This document shows, piece after piece, positions 42,586 to 51,372 of a stretch of 64,000 nt of DNA. This DNA is from UBA8949 sp942493365 (GTDB taxonomy: Bacteria > Bacillota > Clostridia > Saccharofermentanales > UBA5734), in contig OW818697.1 in assembly GCA_942493365.1 (NCBI GenBank), positions 2,046,001 through 2,110,000 on the forward strand, in the 5' to 3' direction. Every line of letters starts with the position of its first letter. The stretch's first letter is position 1. The notes beneath the pieces are model-generated. The model saw only the letters and a list, made by a program, of their open reading frames with translations, was not told where the DNA came from and searched no databases. Position numbers and translations under genes: made by a program.

Positions 42586-43533
42586 ATGAAGAGATTTTTA
42601 ATGATTGCATTGGTCAGCGTGATGCTATTGACCGTCCTGGCTGGCTGCTCTGCCATGGCCAGTCCGGGCAAAGACGTTGACGAATCGCCCGGTTATTACC
42701 CGGTCGAAACCAACGCAGGCGCGCCGACCGACGCCGATTTCGGTTCGGCGGATGGTGAATCAACCTTCCCGACCAATGCTGGCACTGTGACCTCCGTCCT
42801 GCGAAAAATCATCAAGGACGTTCAGCTTAGTCTGGAGGCCAAGGATGTCAAAGCCGCCTACGCCGATCTGCTGGCCAAGGCGATTGCACTTGGTGGCTAC
42901 GAGTTCGACAAAGCCCAGGGAATATCCGACGATATTGTCTACATCGATGCGGTCTTCAAAATCGAACCGGAAAATCTCGACGCCTTCATCGCTTATGCTG
43001 ACGATAAATATGAAATCCTCAGCAACAACACCAACAGCTCGGATATTACCAAGGATTACTATGATGCGCAGACCCGTCTGACCACGATGGAAAAATCGTT
43101 AGAGACCTTCTATGGACTCCTCGCCAAGGCTGAAACGATCGAAGATAGCTTGAAGGTGCTGGCTCAGATCGATCAGCTGACCCTGGAAATCGAATCACTT
43201 AAAGGACAGATCAGCATGTGGGACAATCTGCTGGCCGAATCAACCGTTTCGATCCGCCTGCGTCAGATCACCAGCCCGGTCGAGCCCAAGCGCGAAATCA
43301 ACTGGTCCACCCTGTCCTGGGATGATATGGGTTATTTGATTCAAGCTGGACTGACCACACTGATCAATGCCATCGTCATCTTCCTGCAATGGCTCGTCAT
43401 CATCCTGGTCGTTCTGTCCCCGCTCTGGGTGATCGGATTGATCGTGCTCTTCATCCTGCTGCGCCGTCATCGTCGCAAACTGCGCAAGCAGAAGGCAGCC
43501 ATCACGACTATTCAGCCGCCGACCAACCCCTAG
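42586..43533 (+). CDS. DUF4349 lipoprotein
   Basis: The 315-residue product has a lipobox LAGC (Cys about residue 21). A DUF4349 domain follows, with RKIIKDVQLSLEAKDVKAAY, FKIEPENLDAFIAYA, SSDITKDYYDAQTRL and a coiled coil (LTLEIESLKGQISMWDNLL). A membrane segment (about residues 262-292) and a basic cytoplasmic tail end the protein. DUF4349 proteins are anchored envelope proteins of unknown role. RBS AAAAGGAGGAAATTATC. It overlaps the convergent transporter gene by 4 nt. Confidence 0.85.
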   Translation: MKRFLMIALVSVMLLTVLAGCSAMASPGKDVDESPGYYPVETNAGAPTDADFGSADGESTFPTNAGTVTSVLRKIIKDVQLSLEAKDVKAAYADLLAKAIALGGYEFDKAQGISDDIVYIDAVFKIEPENLDAFIAYADDKYEILSNNTNSSDITKDYYDAQTRLTTMEKSLETFYGLLAKAETIEDSLKVLAQIDQLTLEIESLKGQISMWDNLLAESTVSIRLRQITSPVEPKREINWSTLSWDDMGYLIQAGLTTLINAIVIFLQWLVIILVVLSPLWVIGLIVLFILLRRHRRKLRKQKAAITTIQPPTNP

Positions 43534-44477
43534 AACAACTGCAGCGCTCGTAAGACAAAGATCCCGGCGAAAATCGTGCCGGCCGAGGTCACGGTCGTCA
43601 GCAGGACAATCTGTCCGGCCAGCGCGGCATCGCTGTTCATGCTGCGGGCCATGATGGCGCTGGAAACGGCGGTCGGTGCGCTGAACAGGATGAAGATGGC
43701 GCCCAGCTCCGCCCCGCGAAAGCCCAGCCAGACGGCGCTGGCAATGACCACAACCGGAATGACCAACATCCGAATAATCACAGCAGAAGCCAACAGGCGG
43801 ACGTTCGCGGCCGCCTGTTTCCATTTGAACGCGCCGCCGAGCAGGATCAGTGCCATCGGGTAGGCGATGCCGCCGAGATCGCTGGCGGCGCGGCTGATGA
43901 AGATCGGCAATTCGAGGCGCAGCAGCGAGAAGACCGCGCCGGCCAGAGCACCGATGATCAGGGGGTTTTTGATGACGCCGAGCAGCACCTTGCCGATTTT
44001 GAAATCGGTGTGGCACTGGCTGTAATACTCTAAAAGGCAAACGGCGAGCACATTATACAGGGCGATGACCAGGGGCAGCAGCATGGCCGCCGGGCCGATG
44101 CCGGCCTCACCAAAGAGGTTTTGCGCCAGCGGAAAACCCATCAACAGGAAGTTGCCGCGGTAGATGCCCTGGATCAGCGCGCCGCGCTGCTGGTTGCCGG
44201 CCACCAGGCGCGGCACGGTCAGGATCAGCAGGCCGAAGACCGCCAGAATGGCGACGGTGACAAAGGCGTACAAACCGCCGTTGATCTGGCTTTGCAGGTC
44301 GATGGCGGCAATCGAGTTGAACAGGCTGACCGGGAAAGCGACGTTGAAGCAGAATTTGTTGGCAACCTCGATGAAGGGGTCGTCGATCAATTTAATGCGG
44401 GCGAGAAAATAGCCGAGGGCGACCAGCAGGATCAGCGGCGCGATGGCATTGAAACTGAAAACCAGGATATCGATCAT
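43530..44477 (-). CDS. Auxin efflux carrier (AEC) family transporter
   Basis: The 315-residue polytopic protein has about ten membrane segments in two repeats, with KFCFNVAFPVSLFNSIAAID, GNFLLMGFPLAQNLFGEAG, VIKNPLIIGALAGAVFSLL and SAPTAVSSAIMARSMNSD. These are the conserved regions of AEC/BASS-like carriers, which export or import organic acids and related metabolites. Its start overlaps the exonuclease stop by 4 nt. Confidence 0.88.
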   Translation of the reverse strand: MIDILVFSFNAIAPLILLVALGYFLARIKLIDDPFIEVANKFCFNVAFPVSLFNSIAAIDLQSQINGGLYAFVTVAILAVFGLLILTVPRLVAGNQQRGALIQGIYRGNFLLMGFPLAQNLFGEAGIGPAAMLLPLVIALYNVLAVCLLEYYSQCHTDFKIGKVLLGVIKNPLIIGALAGAVFSLLRLELPIFISRAASDLGGIAYPMALILLGGAFKWKQAAANVRLLASAVIIRMLVIPVVVIASAVWLGFRGAELGAIFILFSAPTAVSSAIMARSMNSDAALAGQIVLLTTVTSAGTIFAGIFVLRALQLF

Positions 44478-45349
44478 GCCGGCTCCTGATCGCGGTCGAT
44501 GCGGATGCTGACCGAAGTCTTCATCAGCTCACTGCCGCGCAGGCGGAAGCGGCATTTGCCCAGCACGCGGCCGTGGGTGGCGCAGTTGAAAAGCGCCTCG
44601 GCCTTGGGACCGCTGCGCGTCCATTCCTGCGTGAGCGTCAATGTTTCGCCGCAAGCCGGGCAGGACACGCTCTGAGCGCGCAGTTCGTCCAGCGCGGATT
44701 CGGCCGTCTGGTGGCCGATCAGCGTCATCTGGTAGGAACGGGACTGATTGGGATCGTAGGCAAAGCGCTCAATGAAGTCCAGCCCGGGCTCCTCGACCTT
44801 GAGGATGTCCGCGATGGCGCGCAGGATCTCGCCGGTGTAGAAGGCGTCGCTGACCGCCTGGTGAAAGGTCTGATTTTTCGGCAGCTTGAGAAAATCCAGC
44901 GCGTACTCGATACTGCGCTGGATATCGGCTTTTTCGATGCGATTGTCAAAAACATACTGGACATCGAGACAGCGCCCGGCCAGGTGGTCGTCCAGCCCGA
45001 AAAACTTGAGGTTCATTTTCAGGATGGGCGTATCGCTCTCGGTCCAGGTGCAGAACATGAAGTCCTCGCCGCACCAGGTGAAAAATTCGTGCGCGGCATC
45101 GGGAAAAGTCAGGCCGTACTTGAGGCTTTGCTGCAGGCGGTTGGTGACCGCCGCGATGTGCCCCGACAGGATGGGGTAAATCTTGGGGCGGATATAGACG
45201 CTGAACTTGCTGATCTGGCGAAAATTCTCGTCCAGTTTGACCGCGCCGATTTCGATGATTTCAAAGGGCATGGCCGCCTGCACCGCCGGGTCGACCCGAT
45301 TGGCGTGGCCGGCAATGTTCCATTCCAGATCAAAGACGATGTAATGCAT
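44474..45349 (-). CDS. DnaQ-like 3'-5' exonuclease (RNase T family)
   Basis: The 291-residue product has Exo I YIVFDLEWN (Asp and Glu, residues 6-9), EIIEIGAVKL, Exo II-like FMFCTWTESDTPILK, and Exo III HQAVSDAFYTGEI, the DEDDh arrangement. A C-terminal part has a zinc-ribbon-like CPACG and CATHG (about residues 235-265). It is similar to KapD/ERI-1-type exonucleases trimming RNA or DNA 3-prime ends. RBS AAGGAAACAATCAAC. Confidence 0.85.
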   Translation of the reverse strand: MHYIVFDLEWNIAGHANRVDPAVQAAMPFEIIEIGAVKLDENFRQISKFSVYIRPKIYPILSGHIAAVTNRLQQSLKYGLTFPDAAHEFFTWCGEDFMFCTWTESDTPILKMNLKFFGLDDHLAGRCLDVQYVFDNRIEKADIQRSIEYALDFLKLPKNQTFHQAVSDAFYTGEILRAIADILKVEEPGLDFIERFAYDPNQSRSYQMTLIGHQTAESALDELRAQSVSCPACGETLTLTQEWTRSGPKAEALFNCATHGRVLGKCRFRLRGSELMKTSVSIRIDRDQEPA

Positions 45350-45399
45350 GTTGATTGTTTCCTTATCCTAGGCAATCTATCTGCAAATATGATAGCACA

Positions 45400-45431
45400 A
45401 AGGAAACCTCACACTCAACGTGCGATCAATC
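45400..45431. repeat. 32-bp repeat at the 3' end of a lipoprotein gene (copy 1)
   Basis: AAGGAAACCTCACACTCAAC begins a block identical at 31 of 32 bases to 47601-47632. Each copy covers the last codon (GAT) and stop (TGA) of a lipoprotein gene and the first about 23 nt after it. On the minus strand it can form a short CTCAC/GTGAG hairpin followed by TTTCCTT, so it may act as a terminator in the second copy. Confidence 0.85.
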
Positions 45432-46625
45432 GATTGTGATCGAAATTCCGTCCGTGGCGGCTTGCGCGACTGGCCTGGCGGCCTGATCGAGATCATTTAG
45501 AAATTGCTGCCAGCCAGCTAGATCGTTGCTGGCAGGCAGGGTGAGTGTTGAATAGGTTTGCTGATCCAGATCAAACCGCCAATAGGTGGTCTCGGTCACG
45601 ACTTGACTGGCCTTGAGCCAAAGGACGTTTGCGCTGAGGCTGAGCGGTTGCATCACCACGCCGGTATCGATCTTGATCTGGCGGTTTTGGCCGGCCAGCG
45701 TCATTTGAGTCGAATCATTGCGATACAGCCAACCATCCAGCGCCTGCCATTCGCGATCCTCCACCGCGATGAAAGACGCGGCATCGCTGGTGGAAATGAG
45801 GCGCAGGTAATCATCGCTGCGGTCCGGATCCATTAAGGCGATCAGCTGATTGTTGCCGCTGCCCAACAGTTCCCGCACGCCATCCTGACCGAACCGCTGT
45901 TCGGTGCCAGCGTCGAGATCGATTTGCCAAACCGAGTAAAACTGGCCTTCCCGTGCGCTTAGATAAAAGATCTTGTTGTCAAGCGGACTGCAAACCGTCT
46001 GGCCCACCCAGGTCCAGGGGAGTACATCACCCATTCCCAGCTTATCGATGGTATCATAATCATAGCCTCCGACCTGACGCTGACTGATCATCGCGAGCTT
46101 GTCATCCGGCCCGACGGTATAAAGATCATCTAAAATTTGTAAGATAGCATAATCCTTGCTGCCGGGTGCAATGCCGGCAAAGTTGTTGTCGATCAGTTCT
46201 TCGAACAGCTGCTCGCCGGTTTTGTCTTGGACAAACTCAGCATCTAGAACTTCGTAGCCCGTCCAATCCCCTATTTTGATCTGATAGAGATTAAATGTCG
46301 TATCCTGTTCGGCAAAGGGTCTTCTTCCGGTAATAGAATCAATCTTAAGGGTCGAGCATTCGGCATCTACAAATTTATGGTCATCAGATGCCATCTGCCA
46401 AGCGGCCATCGTTGGATTAGTCTGTCCCTGAGCCGGAACCAGCAGCAGTCGGCCTTGCAGAGCAATCAGTTGCAAATCAAGACCGGTCTCAGCAGTTGAT
46501 GAGGGTGAAGTAGTAGAAGATTGAGAGTTTGACGGATTGGTTATTGAGGGTTGCTGCTGGCAGCCAGATAGTGCCAAGACCAAGACGAAGATCAAACACA
46601 GAACAGGATTGATGCGCTTTTTCAT
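45426..46625 (-). CDS. Lipoprotein of unknown function with beta-propeller-like repeats
   Basis: From ATG 46623-46625 the product is 399 residues. The lipobox is LSGC (Cys about residue 22), followed by a Ser/Thr linker. The rest is beta-rich with repeats such as YEVLDAEFVQDKTGE, KIFYLSAREGQFYSVWQIDL, QLIALMDPDRSDDYLRLIS and DGWLYRNDSTQMTLAG, suggesting a propeller-like extracellular domain. No family name is secure. The upstream gene ends 14 nt away, in the same direction. Confidence 0.7.
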   Translation of the reverse strand: MKKRINPVLCLIFVLVLALSGCQQQPSITNPSNSQSSTTSPSSTAETGLDLQLIALQGRLLLVPAQGQTNPTMAAWQMASDDHKFVDAECSTLKIDSITGRRPFAEQDTTFNLYQIKIGDWTGYEVLDAEFVQDKTGEQLFEELIDNNFAGIAPGSKDYAILQILDDLYTVGPDDKLAMISQRQVGGYDYDTIDKLGMGDVLPWTWVGQTVCSPLDNKIFYLSAREGQFYSVWQIDLDAGTEQRFGQDGVRELLGSGNNQLIALMDPDRSDDYLRLISTSDAASFIAVEDREWQALDGWLYRNDSTQMTLAGQNRQIKIDTGVVMQPLSLSANVLWLKASQVVTETTYWRFDLDQQTYSTLTLPASNDLAGWQQFLNDLDQAARPVAQAATDGISITID

Positions 46626-46639
46626 GCCGCCCACCCTCT

Positions 46640-47332
46640 TCAATAATCGTTTTCCGGGCTGCCGATGTCGTCGGCATAGAGATCGTAGCAACACCATTTG
46701 CCGTCCTGTTGTACCATAAGAATTCTAAAATTTCCCTTTTGACCATCAATTGATTTGTCCTGTCCTTTGAAGGTCAGCGAAAAATACTGGTACGGCACAG
46801 CTGCCTCTGTACCAACTTGAACCGGGGAATTTTGATTGATTTCCTGTAAAATCAAATTACGGTTGACGACCTCTTCTGACGTAAGTTTTGTCATGAGTTC
46901 TTTGCCTTGTAAACTCAAATATGAAGGGTCAAAATTATACTTTTTACAGATCTGGTCGACATTGGCCTGAACCAAGGCCTGGTATTCATTAATTGATATT
47001 TCCGTACCCGTATCGGCCTTTCGGTACACTTCTCGGACGATCGGTGCAACTCCGCTGATTGATTTGTATTCAACCTGATCCCATGCGCCAATCCCAAAGG
47101 CTTCTTCAACGACAGCCTTTTGAGTGGCTTGCGAATCTGTCAGCGAGGCCTTACTAGTCGTGTTGAAATTACTGATGTATTGTTGAAGCGCCTGTTCGGC
47201 TGTTTGCGCTTGTTCCATCGATGTACTTTGCGCTGCAAAGATTGTGCCACCGATTAAACAGCAAAGCAGCACGGACAAAATAATCGGAATAACGATCCGC
47301 TTGTGTGCAAACTGACTGGTTATTTTTCTCAT
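46640..47332 (-). CDS. Secreted or membrane-anchored protein of unknown function
   Basis: From ATG 47330-47332 (GAGGTGAG upstream) the product is 230 residues. It has an N-terminal hydrophobic segment (RIVIPIILSVLLCCLIGGTIF, with AQS as a possible cleavage site). A helical domain (AEQALQQYISNFNTTSKASL) is followed by a beta domain with VPYQYFSLTFKGQDKS and GKWCCYDLYADDIG. It forms a two-gene unit with the following lipoprotein. Family not recognised. Confidence 0.65.
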   Translation of the reverse strand: MRKITSQFAHKRIVIPIILSVLLCCLIGGTIFAAQSTSMEQAQTAEQALQQYISNFNTTSKASLTDSQATQKAVVEEAFGIGAWDQVEYKSISGVAPIVREVYRKADTGTEISINEYQALVQANVDQICKKYNFDPSYLSLQGKELMTKLTSEEVVNRNLILQEINQNSPVQVGTEAAVPYQYFSLTFKGQDKSIDGQKGNFRILMVQQDGKWCCYDLYADDIGSPENDY

Positions 47333-47491
47333 CAAACTCACCTCTTTCTTAAAAAGCATATGTTGCAATGCCATTTTCGACCGATGAATAAGCTTTCACG
47401 TTTAACCATTATAATATATTTGGGCTCTATGTTAATATATATACCTGTGAATTATGTTTGTCAATACGTTATCGACAGTTGTTCTTCAGTC

Positions 47492-47626
47492 TTATTCCTT
47501 TATTAATTCATAGCTCAGTTTGTCCGCAACACAAGATGCCTTCAGTTCAATTACAAAACCGGCCATCAGATCATCAACAGTTATATTGTCGCTTTCAAGC
47601 AAGGAAACCTCACACTCAACGTGAGA
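47492..47626 (-). pseudogene. Short coding remnant in frame behind a lipoprotein stop codon
   Basis: After the TGA of the 47627-48265 lipoprotein, the same frame continues open as SHVECEVSLLESDNITVDD and MAGFVIELKASCVADKLSYE to a TAA at 47492-47494. The start of this stretch (SHVECEVS) also follows the stop of the 45426 lipoprotein. It looks like the tail of a lost gene; no start codon with an RBS precedes it. Confidence 0.4.
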
Positions 47627-47632
47627 TCAATC
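47601..47632. repeat. 32-bp repeat at the 3' end of a lipoprotein gene (copy 2)
   Basis: Second copy of the block at 45400-45431 with one mismatch (position 47624). As there, it includes the last codons and stop of a lipoprotein gene. Confidence 0.85.
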
Positions 47633-48265
47633 AACCATGCTTTCGATTTCAATAATTAGTGAGTCATATGTTGTTTCTTCGAAAACGGAATCACTGTTCT
47701 GAGGCGGAATAACTTTACAATTTTCAATTTTGACAAATCCATCAAATGAACCTTCGAATTTGTATTTAAAGAATTCGCGATCCTTGTTTTTTTCCTGTGC
47801 GTTTATGAAAAAGACATATTGTTCCCCAACATTGGGTGACGGAATTTCAGGCTCGTAGATTTCGACGTAGCCATTAACTTCTCCACCGCAAAGCAAATCG
47901 ACTTTTAACTTCATGTCACTTGGGACTTTACCTTTAATTACTTGAGATACATCAATGTAAAAACTCGAAACATTTGTGAACATTTCAATTTCGCCGCTAA
48001 CGTTTCCTTCTGTTTGTAGGTCGATGCGATTTATTGAGGAGCTAGAAACTTTTCCTACTATAATAATTTCACTTGTTTCGACTAATTTTTGGAGTGAAGG
48101 AAATAATATGGGGTAGAGCTGATATCGAACAATTTCTGTTGATGGACTAGTCGGCTGCTCTGCTATATTTGATTGAAATGAGGCGACATCTGAAGGCATA
48201 TTAACTGAACATGCTGATAGAAAAAACATTGCAATCAACAAAATAATAAATGCATTCTTTTTCAT
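47627..48265 (-). CDS. Lipoprotein, paralogue of the one at 2128-2775
   Basis: From ATG 48263-48265 (AAAGGAAGTG upstream) the product is 212 residues. The lipobox is LSAC (Cys about residue 19). Motifs shared in order with the lipoprotein at 2128-2775 are IIIVGKVSSSS, the QVIKGKV block, the GG-EVNGYVEI region, QYVFFINAQEK and FDGFVKIENCKVIPP. Function unknown. It lies next to the secreted metalloprotease and is transcribed in the same direction. Confidence 0.75.
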   Translation of the reverse strand: MKKNAFIILLIAMFFLSACSVNMPSDVASFQSNIAEQPTSPSTEIVRYQLYPILFPSLQKLVETSEIIIVGKVSSSSINRIDLQTEGNVSGEIEMFTNVSSFYIDVSQVIKGKVPSDMKLKVDLLCGGEVNGYVEIYEPEIPSPNVGEQYVFFINAQEKNKDREFFKYKFEGSFDGFVKIENCKVIPPQNSDSVFEETTYDSLIIEIESMVD

Positions 48266-48349
48266 ACTTTTCACTTCCTTTATTTAATATGTAATAAATA
48301 GTATTATTAATTTTGAATCTTCAATCATTATTGTTATTTGTTTTTACTT

Positions 48350-50233
48350 TTACCATATTGAATTCACTCCAGCAATATCGCTTACAGTAGGGTATACAAT
48401 TACATTTTCTCCACCACGGCCCATAACACAATAATTGTGGCCGGGCTCTATAGCCCCCATATCACCCACGCCAAGTGTATGGCCTAGTTCATGTAGGAAA
48501 TATGGTATAGGAGATGTATCATTGATTTCAATCTGATTGGATAATTCGGAAGGATTAATCCCGATCCAAAAAGATGAATACGGATTTCCTCCAGCTTGGA
48601 CAGCTGCTATCCATGGCCCATCCTCATTAATATATACTCTGTTTCCGGTTGAGTTGTTTGTATAAAAATAACAGTCAGCTGAAGAATTATTCCACCTTAA
48701 CATGGCAGTTTCAAATTCAGTCATATATTCGTATTGACTAATCTCATCTAAATCTAATGGTACGATATTGCTAATATAACGCGATCCTGACAAATAATAA
48801 GTATCAACTGTATTTACATCTATAACAAGTTTCGGACTATAACTTGTCGAAGAATTATCAGATGATTCAAATGATGCCCAAGTTGATGTGCTACTTTCTA
48901 CAGCATCATAAATTTTTACACCATAATTGGGGTACAAATTATATCTCCATCGCTTTGCGATATCGGTAAGATATATACTGTACCAGTCATTATATTGTCC
49001 AGAGCCATAAATCACAGTAGAGTTACAATTGGGACTATTCCACCATGTCACTGAACTGGACGACCAATCAGTTTCGATACGCAAAGCTCGAAGATTAATT
49101 GCCCCGGAGCTTGAGTATCGCTCTAATTCGATGCGAGAAGACGATATGGGATATTTATTGTCAATTGCTGGATAAGTCCACTTTACAAAAGTCCTTCGGA
49201 TTCCGTATGTCGAATCACAGCCTGTGCGTAAGTATGGGTTCAAATAGTAATTTGTATTTGGATATGTACGAGATGCATATGAATCAAATGTGACTGAAGA
49301 TCCCTGAACTGTTGGATCGATCACAACAGGGTATTGTGTGGTAGGATCGTTTAAAAATTCTAAATCAAGGTATACCGTTAATTTAATGCCTTCATCAGAA
49401 GGGGAATAATCCCATTTTAGCAAATTGCTGGAGCAACCGTTTGCATCAATTATATACAAGTTAATCATCTGGAATATCTTTTCACTATTCTCCAGATCAT
49501 AAAACACGCCAATTTCAGAACTGGATTTATTTTTTTCTCCAGTATCTTCATTAAACCCAGTGTTTTCGACTTTGTCTTTTCTAAAGCCCATGGTCTTATC
49601 CATTTGAACATTGTACGATAATTCAGAAAATGAAGGTTTAGAGTAAAGAATAATATCCTCTTTCAACGTATCTCCAAAAACAGTGTACGCCAAATCACAA
49701 TTGTCAAATATATCATTGCAAATGATCGTATTCGACTTGGAATTTAATCCAATCAAATAATCGTTCCCAAATTCCTTTACGCCATTACTTATTGAAAGTG
49801 TGGCTTTTTGACTTACATCCAAAGAAAAACTTGCCCAATGATTTTGTTTTGAAACTTTCGAATTTAATGTATTATTTACAAGTCCAAAGTATGCCTTAAA
49901 GTCATTAGATTGATTTTCAAACTGGAAATTAGATTCACTAAAACTGCTAACGATATTGTTGTTAACTTCTTTCCATGAACCATCGTAATCCTTATAATTT
50001 ATTTTTTGTAAATCTACAACATATGTTACTATGTTCTCATTTGTTCGATAAGCATTTTCATATTCAGATGATAAGTCATCAACTTTCGGACATGAAATTA
50101 TTTGATCTACGGAAAGAGTTTCTGCCGCAAGTTCATGATCAGGTTCATCTGCAACACTAAAAGCGCTCGTATTTGTGAAGGAAAATAGTGTAATAAAGAG
50201 TATAAATATGAAAAGTAATAATCTTTTTGTCAC
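48350..50233 (-). CDS. Secreted DNRLRE-domain protein with matrixin-like metalloprotease end
   Basis: The 627-residue product has a signal peptide (RLLLFIFILFITLFSFT). A DNRLRE-type N-terminal module follows (to about residue 310), then a DNRLRE repeat (YASRTYPNTNYYLNPYLRTG, RTFVKWTYPAIDNKYPISSS). The C-terminal about 130 residues are protease-like: HELGHTLGVGD (HExxHxxGxxD, with Asp as third zinc ligand) and a Met-turn YCVMGRG. This is the snapalysin/matrixin zinc motif. It starts at GTG 50231-50233 with a weak RBS. A secreted peptidase on a cell-surface-like scaffold is likely. Confidence 0.8.
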   Translation of the reverse strand: MTKRLLLFIFILFITLFSFTNTSAFSVADEPDHELAAETLSVDQIISCPKVDDLSSEYENAYRTNENIVTYVVDLQKINYKDYDGSWKEVNNNIVSSFSESNFQFENQSNDFKAYFGLVNNTLNSKVSKQNHWASFSLDVSQKATLSISNGVKEFGNDYLIGLNSKSNTIICNDIFDNCDLAYTVFGDTLKEDIILYSKPSFSELSYNVQMDKTMGFRKDKVENTGFNEDTGEKNKSSSEIGVFYDLENSEKIFQMINLYIIDANGCSSNLLKWDYSPSDEGIKLTVYLDLEFLNDPTTQYPVVIDPTVQGSSVTFDSYASRTYPNTNYYLNPYLRTGCDSTYGIRRTFVKWTYPAIDNKYPISSSRIELERYSSSGAINLRALRIETDWSSSSVTWWNSPNCNSTVIYGSGQYNDWYSIYLTDIAKRWRYNLYPNYGVKIYDAVESSTSTWASFESSDNSSTSYSPKLVIDVNTVDTYYLSGSRYISNIVPLDLDEISQYEYMTEFETAMLRWNNSSADCYFYTNNSTGNRVYINEDGPWIAAVQAGGNPYSSFWIGINPSELSNQIEINDTSPIPYFLHELGHTLGVGDMGAIEPGHNYCVMGRGGENVIVYPTVSDIAGVNSIW

Positions 50234-50362
50234 TATACCGTACCTACGCTTTCTCGTTATTTTATTGTGTACTATTTAATATTATGACAAACAATCATTT
50301 TTGTCAACTTCCGTATATAAATTATTTGCTTAGTTTCCTTATGTTTATGTTCATTTTAGCTT
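50234..50362. other. AT-rich gap
   Basis: About 130 bp with no gene; it presumably contains the promoter of the DNRLRE protease (minus strand). A clear base-composition border to the GC-rich prmA gene lies at about 50365. Confidence 0.4.
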
Positions 50363-51370
50363 TCATAATGCATTTTTCCACACCGCCGCCACCCAGTCGC
50401 GCTTCTCGCGTTTGCAGATCAGCTTGAGGCCGGCCGCCTGGGTCGCGGCTGCCACCTTGGCAAACTTGTCGCTGATGATGCCCGAAGCCACAAAGAGGCC
50501 GCCGGTGGCCAGGTGCTGCGGTATGTCAGCGGCCAGGAGGGCGATGACATCGGCGATGATGTTGGCGACGATAATGTCGTAGTCGCGGCGATGCGCGTCC
50601 TTAAGTTCGCCCTGGCGGCAGTCGACGGCGACGGCGTTGACGCGGCAATTTTCGGCGGCCACGCCGACGGCAAGCTGGTCAATGTCGATAGCCTCGACCT
50701 CGCCGGCACCGAGTTTGGCCGCGATGATGGCCAGGATGCCGCTGCCGGTGCCGAGGTCGAGCACGCGATCGCCGGGTAGCAGCAGTTCGTCGAGCAGCTC
50801 GGCGCAGAGGGCGGTGGTCTCGTGGGTGCCGGTGCCGAAGGCGCTGCCGGGATCGAGCGCGATGACGATCTCGCCGGCGGCCGGGGCGTAGTCGATCCAA
50901 CTGGGGTTGATGACCAGGCGGTCGGTCAGGTGCAGCGTCTGGTAGTATTTTTTCCAGCCGTCAGCCCAGTCCTCTTCGTGGACCTCCTGCCAGCCTTGGT
51001 AACCGGGACCGATGTCGAGAAATTCGCCGAAGCCGATCAGTTTGTCACGGATCAACGCTTCGAGCTCAGCCAGCGGCACGAAGACTTTGGGCGCGTCGTC
51101 GTAGAGATCGCCGCTCGAAAGCTCGAGATCGCGGTTGCGGCGGACGCCCTCGTCAAATTCGGCGAAGTAGGCGCGAATGCGCACGGTCTCGTCCAGGCTG
51201 TCGATGAAGCCGTCGTCGGCGTAGGCCAGACTGGCCGGGTCGGCCAGCAAGGTACGGATTTCTTCGGCGTCCTGCACCTGCACGCCGTCGGCGCCAAGGT
51301 TGGAGAGAAAATCAGTCAGCAGTTCCGAGGCCTCGTGGGTGGTGTCAAAATCCAGCGCCAGCCAGCGCAT
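50363..51370 (-). CDS. prmA: Ribosomal protein L11 methyltransferase
   Basis: The 335-residue product has the PrmA N-terminal domain and the SAM-binding part: DPGSAFGTGTHETTALC, VLDLGTGSGILAIIAAK, EAIDIDQLAVGVAAENC, and the substrate motif DIIVANIIADVI (NxxA-like). It trimethylates ribosomal protein L11. The start is ATG 51368-51370 after GGAAGGTGG, two bases downstream of the stop of the membrane gene. Confidence 0.93.
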   Translation of the reverse strand: MRWLALDFDTTHEASELLTDFLSNLGADGVQVQDAEEIRTLLADPASLAYADDGFIDSLDETVRIRAYFAEFDEGVRRNRDLELSSGDLYDDAPKVFVPLAELEALIRDKLIGFGEFLDIGPGYQGWQEVHEEDWADGWKKYYQTLHLTDRLVINPSWIDYAPAAGEIVIALDPGSAFGTGTHETTALCAELLDELLLPGDRVLDLGTGSGILAIIAAKLGAGEVEAIDIDQLAVGVAAENCRVNAVAVDCRQGELKDAHRRDYDIIVANIIADVIALLAADIPQHLATGGLFVASGIISDKFAKVAAATQAAGLKLICKREKRDWVAAVWKNAL

Positions 51371-51372
51371 GG

